In this document: piece by piece, positions 50,473-58,852 of the stretch
Numbering within the stretch: the stretch's first letter is position 1
Layout of the letters: every line of letters starts with the position of its first letter
Assembly: GCA_963769605.1 (NCBI GenBank)
Contig: CAVYML010000003.1
Location: 558,001-622,000, forward strand
Source: Fen-1254 sp963769605
GTDB taxonomy: Bacteria; Bacteroidota; Ignavibacteria; UBA10030
Reading direction: 5' to 3'
DNA: 64,000 nucleotides
Translations under genes and position numbers: made by a program
Notes under the pieces: model-generated
Database searches by the model: none
Seen by the model: only the letters and a program-made list of their open reading frames with translations
Told to the model about the DNA's origin: nothing

Positions 50473-51765
50473 TTACTCCTTTGTTTGTGATAAGGGTTCG
50501 ACAGTGAGAGTTAAATTTTTTATTCGTACGACACGTACAGACGTGCCTTTAGCGATCTTACCGGAAATTGAAACCGCATTCCAGATTTCGCCGTGTAAAT
50601 GAATGGTGCCGCTGGGATTCAGTACTTCGGCGGTTTCGCCGGTCATGCCGATAAGGGCTTCCTGACCGCTTTCAGGTTTGCGCCGCTGCGCCTTGAGTCC
50701 CAGACCGATGAGAAAAATAAAAAAGGCAGCCGTCGCAAGAACGGTAAGAGCGACTACCGACCATGAGAGTTCGACGACTTCCAGTGCAGAATGAACGCGT
50801 ATCAGCATAAGAGAACCAAGTATAAGTGATAAAATACCGCCGGCGGTAAGCATGCCGTGGCTTGTTATTTTTATTTCAAGAACAAAAAGGGCAATACCGA
50901 AAACAATTAATCCAAGTCCCGCATAATTAATCGGCAGCGTCTGCATGGAATAGAGCGCCAGAGTCATGCTGACAACGCCGACGATTCCCGGAAAGATCAA
51001 ACCGGGATTGTACAGTTCAAAGAGCAAACCGAAGATACCCAGCATAAACAAAATATATGTAATGTTGGGATCGCTGAGAGTGTCCAAAAATTTTTCCGTA
51101 AAATCCATTTCGATGATACGTACGGATGAGCCGCGTGTATGAAGTGTGCGGATTCCCGCAGCCGTTTCAACCTGCTTTCCATCGATCTGGATAAGCAGGC
51201 TGTCTAAATTCTTTGCAATGCAATCGATAACGTTCTTTTGCAGCGCTTCGGTTTCCGTAATTGCCTTGCTTTCGCGCACTGCCTCTTCCGCCCATGCAAG
51301 ATTGCGTTTGCGTTTTTCGGCAATCGTACGTATAAACGCGGCCGCGTCGTTCGTGGCTTTTTCATTCATGACGGAATCTGTTTTTCCCTGCATATCGACG
51401 GGATGTGCTGCGCCGATGTTGGTACCGGGCGCCATGGCGGCGATATGTGCTGCCATCGTAATAAAAGCTCCGGCGGAACCCGCATGAGCGCCTGCCGGAG
51501 AGACATAAACGACGATCGGAATTTCGGATTCAAGGAAGGATTGAACGATAGCCCGTGTCGAAGTCAGCAATCCCCCCGGAGTATTTAATTCAATAACGAC
51601 ACATTCCGCATGCTGGTCGCGTGCCTGCTCGATGCTATGCCGGATGAACTCTGCAGAAGCGGGATCTATCATCCCTTCAAGTTTCAGGACAACGACGGAT
51701 TGACCGTAGAGAAGCGACGAAGAAATACAGGCACAGAGAAAGAAGGATATAAGAAGACGTTTCAT
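50473..51765 (-). CDS. NfeD family membrane protease, long form
   Basis: The 430-residue protein has a signal peptide (MKRLLISFFLCACISSSLLYG) and a ClpP-class serine protease domain. The nucleophile Ser is in HAGSAGAFIT and the partner Lys is probably in the RESKAITETEA region. Four or more spans follow, and a C-terminal NfeD OB-fold ends it (GMTGETAEVLNPSGTIHLHGEIW). In homologues the protease cuts near the hydrophobic end of a stomatin partner, which is the next gene. I chose ATG 51765 because GGAGG precedes it, although the open frame begins at 51807. The tRNA-Ser(CGA) gene lies just upstream. Confidence 0.92.
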   Translation of the reverse strand: MKRLLISFFLCACISSSLLYGQSVVVLKLEGMIDPASAEFIRHSIEQARDQHAECVVIELNTPGGLLTSTRAIVQSFLESEIPIVVYVSPAGAHAGSAGAFITMAAHIAAMAPGTNIGAAHPVDMQGKTDSVMNEKATNDAAAFIRTIAEKRKRNLAWAEEAVRESKAITETEALQKNVIDCIAKNLDSLLIQIDGKQVETAAGIRTLHTRGSSVRIIEMDFTEKFLDTLSDPNITYILFMLGIFGLLFELYNPGLIFPGIVGVVSMTLALYSMQTLPINYAGLGLIVFGIALFVLEIKITSHGMLTAGGILSLILGSLMLIRVHSALEVVELSWSVVALTVLATAAFFIFLIGLGLKAQRRKPESGQEALIGMTGETAEVLNPSGTIHLHGEIWNAVSISGKIAKGTSVRVVRIKNLTLTVEPLSQTKE

Positions 51766-51820
51766 AAAGACCTCCGGCGGATTGATGGAACGGGTTTGGT
51801 ATGTCATCCGCTCTGAATGT

Positions 51821-51910
51821 TGGCGGAAGGGGAGGGATTCGAACCCTCGATAGCCTTGCGGCTACTCCGGTTTTCGAGACCGGTCGATTCAACCACTCTC
51901 GCACCCTTCC
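51821..51910 (-). tRNA. tRNA-Ser (anticodon CGA)
   Basis: The minus strand folds as a class II tRNA. The acceptor GGAAGGG/CCCTTCC is followed by an encoded CCA. The anticodon stem CCGGT/ACCGG holds the loop CTCGAAA, giving CGA (reads UCG). A long variable arm (AGTAGCCGCAAGGCTAT) and the T-loop GTTCGAATC are present. The accessory island begins about 160 bases beyond its 5' end. Confidence 0.97.
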
Positions 51911-52067
51911 AGGTGGCAGATATTTGGAGACTTTTCGGCAATCTCCCGACTTTTTTCGTTTTCAAAGATACGGAAAGAGCGGTGAAATAGCAAAATGTTC
52001 CATTTATTACAGTATTTGCAATCAAGCTAAGGGTTTGGTAGATTAGGACATTGCTCCTCCAAAACAA

Positions 52068-52421
52068 ATGAAACAAAAGAAGAAAATATATTATCCTCCA
52101 AAAGCTGCAACTAAAAGTGTTCATGAAGAAAAATCTACCCACTGGAAACATCCCGGTGGGAAACTTCTATATGCTGGTTCAGATAAATTAACAGACGCTG
52201 AATTGCTTTCCATCTTAATTGCCACAGGTATTAAAGGAAAATCTGCTGAACGAATTGCCGAAGAAATTATAGAACGATTCGGATCATTCAAAGGACTTGC
52301 CAATCAACCGCTGGAAAAACTTGAAACACTAAAGGGATTGGGGCCGGTTAAGACAGTTCGCATTGCAGCCGCTTTTGAAATCGCTCGTCGTATAGTCAAA
52401 GAAACAAAGAAAAATCAATGA
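52068..52421 (+). CDS. stand-alone RadC N-terminal (helix-hairpin-helix) domain protein
   Basis: The 117-residue protein matches only the N-terminal domain of RadC/UPF0758 proteins. It has HPGGKLLYAGSDKLTDAELLSILIATG, the GKSAERIAEEIIERFGS helix and the helix-hairpin-helix LETLKGLGPVKTVRIAAAFE. The JAB/MPN metalloprotease-like domain that normally follows is absent, and the gene ends naturally. It overlaps the restriction-modification gene by four bases (ATGA at 52418), so both are co-translated. A DNA-binding or specificity helper for that enzyme is plausible but unproven. Codons are AT-richer than those of neighbouring housekeeping genes. Confidence 0.75.
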   Translation: MKQKKKIYYPPKAATKSVHEEKSTHWKHPGGKLLYAGSDKLTDAELLSILIATGIKGKSAERIAEEIIERFGSFKGLANQPLEKLETLKGLGPVKTVRIAAAFEIARRIVKETKKNQ

Positions 52422-55400
52422 GCAAACAGCGAATTCCCAATCCGTACGAAGAAACTTTAGGCAAAACAGAGTGGACATGTGCAGCGCTTGTTGCTCAATG
52501 GATAAATGAAATTATTAAGGATAAAAATCTTGATCTGGGCGGTGCGCTTGTTGAGACAAAAAAGAAGAATGAGCCGGAACGAAACGATGTTATCATCCGT
52601 GAAAGCAAAGGAAGCGATGAGGTTCTTTGTTGCATGGAGTTTAAAGCCCCATACTATTCTGCATTTGATGAAAAGAACCTAAAGAATCCTGCGCGAGATA
52701 AAGCCAACCAATTTAAGGCAACATATTTTTGTACATCAAATTTTCAATGGCTTATCTGGTACAACACAGCTCGAGCGAATGCAAACCAAGCGGAAGAAAG
52801 CCAGATTCATGAGAAATATCATTTATCTGAAATTGAGAATCTCAATCTTGTCGAAGAATCTCGCTATAAAAAGAATATTCAAGATGCATTAGGTCAATTT
52901 CTCTCCGACCTTTATGAAGTACATACCAAGAAGAAACCTGAACCACTCTTACCTGTTGACGCTTTTCTAATTTTTCGCTTGCAGGAGAAGATAAAAACGC
53001 TGGCTAAGTTTTACCGCGCAATTATTGATGATAAAGCACACAAGGAAAGCAAATTCTCTCTGTCGCTTCAGCAATGGTTTTTCGATCAAGGCTGGAGTTT
53101 CGCATGGCAGGAACCCGATTTTGAAAAAGCAGCCCGGCAAGCAGCATATCTGCTTGTGAACAAAATTTTATTTTATGATTTACTTCAAGCCAAACGTCCC
53201 CGCGATTTTGATCCCTTAAGCATTCCGGATGACCTTACAAGGGGCGGACTTCTGCAAAGCCATCTTGAAGGGTACTTCAAAGAAGTTTTAAAAATCGATT
53301 ATGAAACGATTTACAATACTGATTTTATAGATCAAGTTGCCTTCCCCGAGGATAGGCGAGTCATTTCCGAAATTAAAGAACTCATCTATCTTCTTCGTCG
53401 GTATGATTTTTCCAAACTTGGTTTCGATGTTATCGGCGGTATTTTCGAGCGATTGATTCCTGCAGAGGAACGCCATATACTTGGACAATACTTCACCAAT
53501 CCCGATGTTGTTGATCTGATTCTGAAATTCTGTTTGAAGCACGAAGACGATAAAGTGTTTGATCCATCGTGCGGCGCTGGAACATTCTTAGTACGTGCAT
53601 ACAAACACAAACAATTGATGAACCAGCGGTTGGAACATCGAGAAATATTAAAAACTTTATGGGGGACAGATATTGCCAAATTTCCGGCGCATCTTTCCAC
53701 TATCAATCTTGCTATTAACGATTTAGCAGTTGATGAAAATTATCCGCAGATTCTTAGAGAAGATTTCTTCGATCTTCGTCTTGGAGGTCTTGATGCATTT
53801 AGAGATGAAGCCCGAAGAAAAGAACTCTCAACAATGGGCGCAAAGAAAGTCGTCATTGAATACCCAAAAATTGTAGACTGCATCGTAGGAAATCCTCCCT
53901 ATACGAGGCATGAAGAAATATCCGACATCGGTGATACAGAAACCTACAAAAAAGATTTAATCCACAAGGCATTATTCGACGGGACAAAGCAAATAGCGGA
54001 GATATCTAAACGTGCCGGTATTTATGCCTACTTCTTTGTCCACGGTACAAAGTTTTTGCAAAACGGCGGACGATTCGGATTTGTGGTCTCCAATTCGTGG
54101 CTTGATGTTGATTATGGCAAAGGTATTCAAGAGTTTTTCCTGAAGTATTATAAAATTGTTGCAATTATCGAATCCAAAGTTGAGCGATGGTTCGTCGATG
54201 CAGATATTAACACATGCATCGTTATTCTTGAACGATGTACCGATAGGAAACAGCGCGATGAAAACCTTGTACGGTTTGCATATCTGCAAAAACCCTTGCG
54301 ACATTTTATTCCACCAGCGCAAGATTTGTGGGAGAAACAGCTTAACCGCATTACCGAAACAGATAAACTGGTAAGAACCATACTTGCCCATAACGAGTTT
54401 TACCAAAATGAAGAGCTGAGAATTTATCCTAAAAAACAAAGTGATCTTTGGGATGAAGGGCTTGAATTGGTCGATGAGGAAGGAAAAGAAATAACAGAAT
54501 ATATTGGCTCCAAATGGGGCAAATATTTACGTGCGCCAGAAATATTCTTTACAATATTGGAAAAAGGCAAAGATAAGCTTATTCCCCTCAAAGATATTGC
54601 TACTATACGTAGGGGTTTTACAACAGGCGCAAATGAATTTTTTTATTTAAGTGAAGAAAAAATAAAAGAAAAAGGAATCGAAAAAGAATTTTGGATGCAC
54701 AAGGAGGATGGCAAATGGGTGCCAAATTACATTATTAAGAGTCCAAGGGAATGTGAATCAATTGTATTGGATAAAAGATATTTAGAGAACAGAGTGTTGC
54801 TTATTCATAAAGAAAAAAAAGAACTTAAAGGAACGAATGTACTTAAGTATATTCAGGAAGGTGAGAAAAAAGGATTTCATGCTAGACGCACCTTTGCCGC
54901 TCGTGGAGATATGTGGTATGATTTAGGAAAGAAGGAACCGTACGGCTTTCTTCATCCGATGATTCATAACGATAGACAATTGATTGCGATTAATCCTTCA
55001 TTTTGCTTTGTTGATCACAATCTATTTGAGATACAGCCTAAGGAACAAAAATACATTAAGCCGTTAGCAGCATTTGCAATATCGACAGTATCGGTTCTGA
55101 TGAAAGAACTAGGTGGACGTGCTAATTTAGGGGAAGGTGCGCTAAAAACCGAAGGTATTGATATTGAAAAATTGCTTTTTATAAATCCAAGAAAATCAAG
55201 TGACAATCTACTTAAGAAACTTCATGATTGGATTGATAGAAACGATAAATTCATACATCGTTCAATTTTTGAAGACATTGGAGCAACATCAGGAAATGAT
55301 GTAATCCTAAAGAACGTAAATCCAAGCCGCCGTGAACTTGATAAAATAGTAATGGAGGAATTCCTTGGTCTAACGGATGAAGAACAACTTGACGTTTATC

Positions 55401-55894
55401 GTGCAGTAGTTGATATTGTAAAATCTCGACTTGAAAAAGCGAAGAGTCTCGGCAAAGGCAAAAAAATGAAAGAAGGAATCGATGTCGATGCGCTTGTAAA
55501 AGTGATCATGGAAAATATTGGCAGTGAAACACTTGGAACATTTTATAAATCAGAGATTACTCCGCAAAAGCCACTTATCACAAAAACGCTACCGCGCAAC
55601 ACGGAAGATGCGCGAATTGTACAAGAACTTTTCGATTGGTATATCTATCTTGGCAACAAGAAAGTAAAATGCAATTCAGAACTTGAAGCACGGTACCTTA
55701 AAGTATGGGCTGAAGCAGGCATTGAGCAAATTAAAATCCCCAAAGATGAAAAAGCGTTGAAAATCATTGTGCCAAAATTAGAAAAGCTAAAATCATCGCT
55801 TGATAAAGTTGTGCAATCGCATTTGAATTCCATTCTTGACCGTAAGACACGCGATAAAATTGCCCATTTTGTATGGGCAGAATTGGTAAAATAG
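52418..55894 (+). CDS. type IIG restriction-modification enzyme, nuclease-methylase fusion
   Basis: The 1158-residue protein has three parts. An N-terminal PD-(D/E)xK-type nuclease carries Asp-57 in NDVIIRES and Glu-74/Lys-76 in CCMEFKAP. A helical connector follows, and then an adenine-N6 methylase with motif I DPSCGAGTFLVRA (about 382) and motif IV NPPYTRHEE (about 491). The C-terminal half has target-recognition features (TTGANEFFYLSEEK, GRANLGEGALKTEGID). Such fused enzymes methylate one strand and cut near an asymmetric site. It overlaps the RadC-like gene, suggesting a two-gene system. It sits in an AT-rich island between two tRNA-Ser genes, consistent with horizontal transfer. Confidence 0.85.
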   Translation: MSKQRIPNPYEETLGKTEWTCAALVAQWINEIIKDKNLDLGGALVETKKKNEPERNDVIIRESKGSDEVLCCMEFKAPYYSAFDEKNLKNPARDKANQFKATYFCTSNFQWLIWYNTARANANQAEESQIHEKYHLSEIENLNLVEESRYKKNIQDALGQFLSDLYEVHTKKKPEPLLPVDAFLIFRLQEKIKTLAKFYRAIIDDKAHKESKFSLSLQQWFFDQGWSFAWQEPDFEKAARQAAYLLVNKILFYDLLQAKRPRDFDPLSIPDDLTRGGLLQSHLEGYFKEVLKIDYETIYNTDFIDQVAFPEDRRVISEIKELIYLLRRYDFSKLGFDVIGGIFERLIPAEERHILGQYFTNPDVVDLILKFCLKHEDDKVFDPSCGAGTFLVRAYKHKQLMNQRLEHREILKTLWGTDIAKFPAHLSTINLAINDLAVDENYPQILREDFFDLRLGGLDAFRDEARRKELSTMGAKKVVIEYPKIVDCIVGNPPYTRHEEISDIGDTETYKKDLIHKALFDGTKQIAEISKRAGIYAYFFVHGTKFLQNGGRFGFVVSNSWLDVDYGKGIQEFFLKYYKIVAIIESKVERWFVDADINTCIVILERCTDRKQRDENLVRFAYLQKPLRHFIPPAQDLWEKQLNRITETDKLVRTILAHNEFYQNEELRIYPKKQSDLWDEGLELVDEEGKEITEYIGSKWGKYLRAPEIFFTILEKGKDKLIPLKDIATIRRGFTTGANEFFYLSEEKIKEKGIEKEFWMHKEDGKWVPNYIIKSPRECESIVLDKRYLENRVLLIHKEKKELKGTNVLKYIQEGEKKGFHARRTFAARGDMWYDLGKKEPYGFLHPMIHNDRQLIAINPSFCFVDHNLFEIQPKEQKYIKPLAAFAISTVSVLMKELGGRANLGEGALKTEGIDIEKLLFINPRKSSDNLLKKLHDWIDRNDKFIHRSIFEDIGATSGNDVILKNVNPSRRELDKIVMEEFLGLTDEEQLDVYRAVVDIVKSRLEKAKSLGKGKKMKEGIDVDALVKVIMENIGSETLGTFYKSEITPQKPLITKTLPRNTEDARIVQELFDWYIYLGNKKVKCNSELEARYLKVWAEAGIEQIKIPKDEKALKIIVPKLEKLKSSLDKVVQSHLNSILDRKTRDKIAHFVWAELVK

Positions 55895-55921
55895 TGAAAT
55901 AGGAAAGGGGAAATTTCTATT

Positions 55922-56287
55922 ATGGCCAAAAAATCGAAGAAAAGATTAGCTCCCCGTGAATTGATGGAACTTGCAATCGCTAAAATGAAACTATCAAGAT
56001 CGGAACCGAGGTCAGATGGCAAAGCAAGCCCAAAAGTTGGAGCTGTCTTGATCTCGCCTAATGGTGAAGTTATTGATTTCTCTTACAGGGGTGAATTAAT
56101 GAAGAAGAACGAAAAGGACTGTTATATTTAAACGAGAAGAAAGAAGTCAATAAATAAAGAGTATGCAGCGCATTTCGGAATCAATGATAAAAAAACACAA
56201 AGACATCTTTTAAAGTTTAGGAGGCTGAAACTAGTTAAAACTAAGGGCAGAAGTACAGCTCTAACATACTTTTTCTCAAAACAATAA
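55922..56287 (+). pseudogene. collapsed gene with deaminase-like start and winged-helix end
   Basis: The first frame (55922-56131, 69 residues) starts like a nucleotide/cytidine deaminase domain (KVGAVLISPNGEVIDFSYRGE). It stops after KKNEKDCYI, where the zinc motif HAE should begin. After a TAA the same frame continues to 56287 with a winged-helix-like end (NKEYAAHFGINDKKTQRHLLKF, GRSTALTYFFSKQ). Both parts resemble the ends of larger deaminase/AlbA-like ATP-binding proteins that carry a C-terminal winged helix. The middle, including the zinc site and ATPase, has been lost. ATG 55922 begins 28 bases after the restriction gene. No function is likely now. Confidence 0.5.
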
Positions 56288-56291
56288 AATT

Positions 56292-56322
56292 GCTGGACAT
56301 AGAGCTGGACATCATGTCCAGC
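56292..56322. promoter_or_regulatory. palindromic operator upstream of the Panacea gene
   Basis: GCTGGACAT-C-ATGTCCAGC (56304-56322) is a perfect 19-base palindrome with a central C. A half-site GCTGGACAT at 56292-56300 precedes it. It lies 20 bases upstream of the extended -10 element, where a repressor would block RNA polymerase. Confidence 0.55.
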
Positions 56323-56339
56323 ACGCAGATTCTTCTACG

Positions 56340-56348
56340 TGGTATAAT
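56340..56348 (+). promoter_or_regulatory. extended -10 promoter for the toxin-antitoxin genes
   Basis: TGG-TATAAT at 56340-56348 matches the extended -10 consensus, with no strong -35 box. Transcription would start near 56355, leaving a leader of about 65 bases before ATG 56422. Confidence 0.5.
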
Positions 56349-56421
56349 GTATTATTTTTTGCGTGATTTAGGCTATTGCTTTTTCATGAAACTATCGGTA
56401 CTCTTTTGTCGTTTAAGAGGT

Positions 56422-57021
56422 ATGAAAACACTCACCAAATATAAAAGAGTGCTCTTAGAGGCACTCATCTATTTTTCCAGTTCAGTTAAATATCCAACAA
56501 AAATGATGATGTATAAAATGTTGGCTCAGTTTGACTATAGACATTACAAAGAAACAGGTCTACCAGCAACAAGTTTAGAATATGAAACGTGGGAAAGGGG
56601 AGACGTCCCAACGGAATTTCATAAAGAGATTAGCATAGGTGATGATGTAGTTTTGCCGGACTTTATGAGAGGATCGCTGAACGTATCAAAAGAAACTTTT
56701 GAAAACGAAGACGGCAAAATTTGCAAGGAATTCGGTTTTCATCCCGCCAAAGGAAGAAAACCAAACTTAAAAGTCTTTACTCCACGACAACAAAAAATAC
56801 TTAAAGAAGTTGTCGATATTTATCAAAATGTTCCAGCATGGATGGCATCTAAAGCGTCTCACGAACCTAATACGCCATGGAAAAGAACAATGAACACAGA
56901 GGGGCTTAACAAACCGATTGATTTAATAAAATACGCAGACTTAGATAAATCCATCGATTTAGAATTGACAAAAGACAAATTAATAGAAATGAGGGCGCTT
57001 ATTAGCAACTACGGGGAGTAG
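56422..57021 (+). CDS. Panacea-domain (DUF4065, SocA-like) putative antitoxin
   Basis: The 199-residue soluble protein has the Panacea pattern. An initial helix LLEALIYFSSSVKYPTKMMMYKML is followed by YRHYKETGLPATSLEYETWERGDVPTEFHKEI, where the usual GPV turn is replaced by GDVP. A lysine-rich C-terminal part (KVFTPRQQKILKEVVDIY) follows. Panacea proteins neutralise unrelated toxins in PanAT systems. I start it at ATG 56422. An earlier in-frame ATG at 56386 or 56347 is possible, but the longer reading begins in the operator region. It is three bases before the candidate toxin. The palindrome and extended -10 suggest autorepression. Confidence 0.65.
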   Translation: MKTLTKYKRVLLEALIYFSSSVKYPTKMMMYKMLAQFDYRHYKETGLPATSLEYETWERGDVPTEFHKEISIGDDVVLPDFMRGSLNVSKETFENEDGKICKEFGFHPAKGRKPNLKVFTPRQQKILKEVVDIYQNVPAWMASKASHEPNTPWKRTMNTEGLNKPIDLIKYADLDKSIDLELTKDKLIEMRALISNYGE

Positions 57022-57024
57022 ATA

Positions 57025-57441
57025 GTGTTTACATATACGAGGGGAGACGTTTATTTTGATTTGCTCTATCATTATCCAGACCATAATGAATCTTGTGAAA
57101 AATTATTATTAGTGTTAAATAAGAATCATTCAAACGATCAAGATGTAGTAATTATCCCCTCCGCAACAAATAAAAGAAACTTTACCTTAAAGAACGGATG
57201 TAACAAGACAGAAAAGATTTATTATATAGAAAAGAAGTCGGGATTTTATCACGATAAATCAATGATTCAGTTGGAATTTGTCGAGGGAGTTCCCATAAAA
57301 GAATTTGAACGTCGAATAGCATCAAAACAAATGAAGTCGTTGCGCAAACAAGTCACGGATCAAGAATTGCAAGGAATACTTGGTTGCCTAAAATCAATTA
57401 GAGAAGATATTCCCGTAGAAGTCTATGAATTAATCTTCTAA
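57025..57441 (+). CDS. putative toxin, PemK/MazF-like small protein
   Basis: The 138-residue protein begins at GTG 57025 after GGGGAG, three bases behind the Panacea gene. Its N-terminal half resembles the SH3-like barrel of PemK/MazF toxins. TRGDVYFDLLYHYPDHN is followed by KLLLVLNKN and VVIIPSATN, matching the family order (GDI, PVLVL, ITS-like). The C-terminal helices are charged (RRIASKQMKSLRKQV). MazF-like toxins cut mRNA at short sequences. The match is distant and no catalytic residue can be fixed. The context (Panacea partner, shared operon, tRNA-flanked island) supports a toxin role more than the sequence does. Confidence 0.5.
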   Translation: MFTYTRGDVYFDLLYHYPDHNESCEKLLLVLNKNHSNDQDVVIIPSATNKRNFTLKNGCNKTEKIYYIEKKSGFYHDKSMIQLEFVEGVPIKEFERRIASKQMKSLRKQVTDQELQGILGCLKSIREDIPVEVYELIF

Positions 57442-57482
57442 AATTCTCGCCAAATCTTTATCATCTGTTTTATTTACAATCG

Positions 57483-57508
57483 AAAAGCCGATTCAAAAGA
57501 ATCGGTTT
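57483..57508 (-). terminator. terminator of tRNA-Ser(GGA)
   Basis: On the minus strand ACCGATTC-TTTT-GAATCGG is followed by CTTTTCG. It begins six bases past the tRNA 3' end and would also stop transcripts from the toxin gene on the plus strand. Confidence 0.65.
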
Positions 57509-57512
57509 CCAG

Positions 57513-57599
57513 CGGAGAGAGTGGGATTCGAACCCACGGTACGGTTTCCCGCACACACGCTTTCCAGGCGTGCCAGTTCAACCGCTCCTGCATCTCTCC
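57513..57599 (-). tRNA. tRNA-Ser (anticodon GGA)
   Basis: The minus strand has acceptor GGAGAGA/TCTCTCC, anticodon stem CACGC/GCGTG with loop CTGGAAA (anticodon GGA, reads UCC and UCU), a long variable arm with GTGCGGGAAACCGTAC, and T-loop GTTCGAATC. CCA is not encoded. The accessory island lies at its 3' side, the usual position for tRNA-targeted integration. Confidence 0.97.
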
Positions 57600-57788
57600 G
57601 AAAGCTGTTCTCGTTCCCAAAAGAGAAAAAAACAGCGTTCCGATAAGGGTTTTATTCCATCATCGGGTTTTTAATATACGCAGAAGTCGAGAAAAAACAA
57701 AGAAACCTTCTTTCGGCCAATAGTGTTTAATCCTTTGAAGGTTGAATTCAAATTAAAACCAATCATTACAGAACGAAAGGAAACGAAA

Positions 57789-58253
57789 ATGGCGCATACG
57801 ATCGGAAATGCAGTTCCTGATTTTTCACTTTACGATACGGAACGAAAAGCACGAACGCTGAAAGAGTTTGCCGGCAAAAAAGTGGTTCTTGTATTCTATC
57901 CGGGCGCTTTTACAAGCGTTTGCACCAAAGAATTATGCACGTTCCGTGATTCTCTTGCGCAGTTCAATTTGCTTGAAGCTCAGGTCCTCGGCGTGAGTGT
58001 CGATGCACCGTTTGCGAACAAAGCTTTTGCGGTCGAAAATCATTTGCAATTTCCTCTGCTGAGCGATTATACGCGTGAAACCAGCAAAGCCTACGGAGGT
58101 GTGCATGAGGATTTTGCCGGACTCAAAGGGTATTCGGTTTCCAAGCGGGCTGTGTTTATTATCGATGAAGCGGGAAAAATTCTCTATCGATGGGTATCGG
58201 AAAATCCCGGCATAGAACCGAATTATGACGAAGTTGTCAAGGCGCTTTCATAA
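57789..58253 (+). CDS. AhpE/PrxQ-like peroxiredoxin
   Basis: This 154-residue thiol peroxidase reduces hydrogen peroxide and organic peroxides. The peroxidatic Cys lies in the FYPGAFTSVCTKELCTF motif (PxxxTxxC) and a second Cys follows five residues later. LLSDYTRETSKAYGG and RAVFIIDEAGKILYRW are standard for the family. ATG 57789 follows AAAGGAAACGAAA. The open frame to 57723 is not needed. A related bcp-type gene follows 141 bases later on the same strand. Confidence 0.9.
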   Translation: MAHTIGNAVPDFSLYDTERKARTLKEFAGKKVVLVFYPGAFTSVCTKELCTFRDSLAQFNLLEAQVLGVSVDAPFANKAFAVENHLQFPLLSDYTRETSKAYGGVHEDFAGLKGYSVSKRAVFIIDEAGKILYRWVSENPGIEPNYDEVVKALS

Positions 58254-58394
58254 TCGATATCGAATTTTTTTTCTTAAGGTTCAATGGATGCGGACGGGAA
58301 TTCATAAACGAATGATGAGTTGCCGCAGAAGCGGTTTATCGTCCGAGTCTCAAGTTTGAATTTCTCGAATTAATTCTGCTTCTTTAGGAGAAGA

Positions 58395-58850
58395 ATGATG
58401 ATAAACGTTGGCGATAAAGCACCGGATTTTCATCTCCCGGCTTCCGGCGGGAAAACTGTAAGCCTCCATGATTTCAAAGGCAAAACAATTGTTTTGTATT
58501 TTTATCCGAAGGACATGACCTCCGGGTGTACGAAAGAGGCGTGTGCATTCCAGGAAGCTCTTCCGGCGCTTTCCCGGAAGAAGGCGGTCGTTATCGGCGT
58601 GAGTGCGGACAGCGTCCTCTCGCATGAAAAATTTGCCCAAAAAAATAATTTACGGTTCACATTGGTCAGCGACGGACAAAAAGAGACAGCGAAAGCGTAC
58701 GGCGTATGGAAAGAAAAGTCGATGTACGGGAGAAAATATTTCGGCATCGAACGCACAACCTTCGTCCTTGATAAACGGGGTGTTGTGCGTCATATCTTTC
58801 CCAAAGTGAAAGTGGAGGGGCATGTGCAGGAACTTTTGAAAGTGCTGTAG
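58395..58850 (+). CDS. bcp: thioredoxin-dependent thiol peroxidase
   Basis: The 151-residue peroxiredoxin has the Bcp/PrxQ peroxidatic site with Cys-46 and Cys-51 spaced four residues apart (YPKDMTSGCTKEACAF). That is the atypical two-Cys layout. DKAPDFHLPASGGKTVSLHDFKGKTIVLYF precedes it, and FGIERTTFVLDKRGVVRHIF is typical at the end. It would use thioredoxin. ATG 58395 or 58398 follows AGGAGAAG. It ends three bases before queD, so the peroxiredoxin and pterin genes may share a transcript. Confidence 0.93.
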   Translation: MMINVGDKAPDFHLPASGGKTVSLHDFKGKTIVLYFYPKDMTSGCTKEACAFQEALPALSRKKAVVIGVSADSVLSHEKFAQKNNLRFTLVSDGQKETAKAYGVWKEKSMYGRKYFGIERTTFVLDKRGVVRHIFPKVKVEGHVQELLKVL

Positions 58851-58852
58851 CG

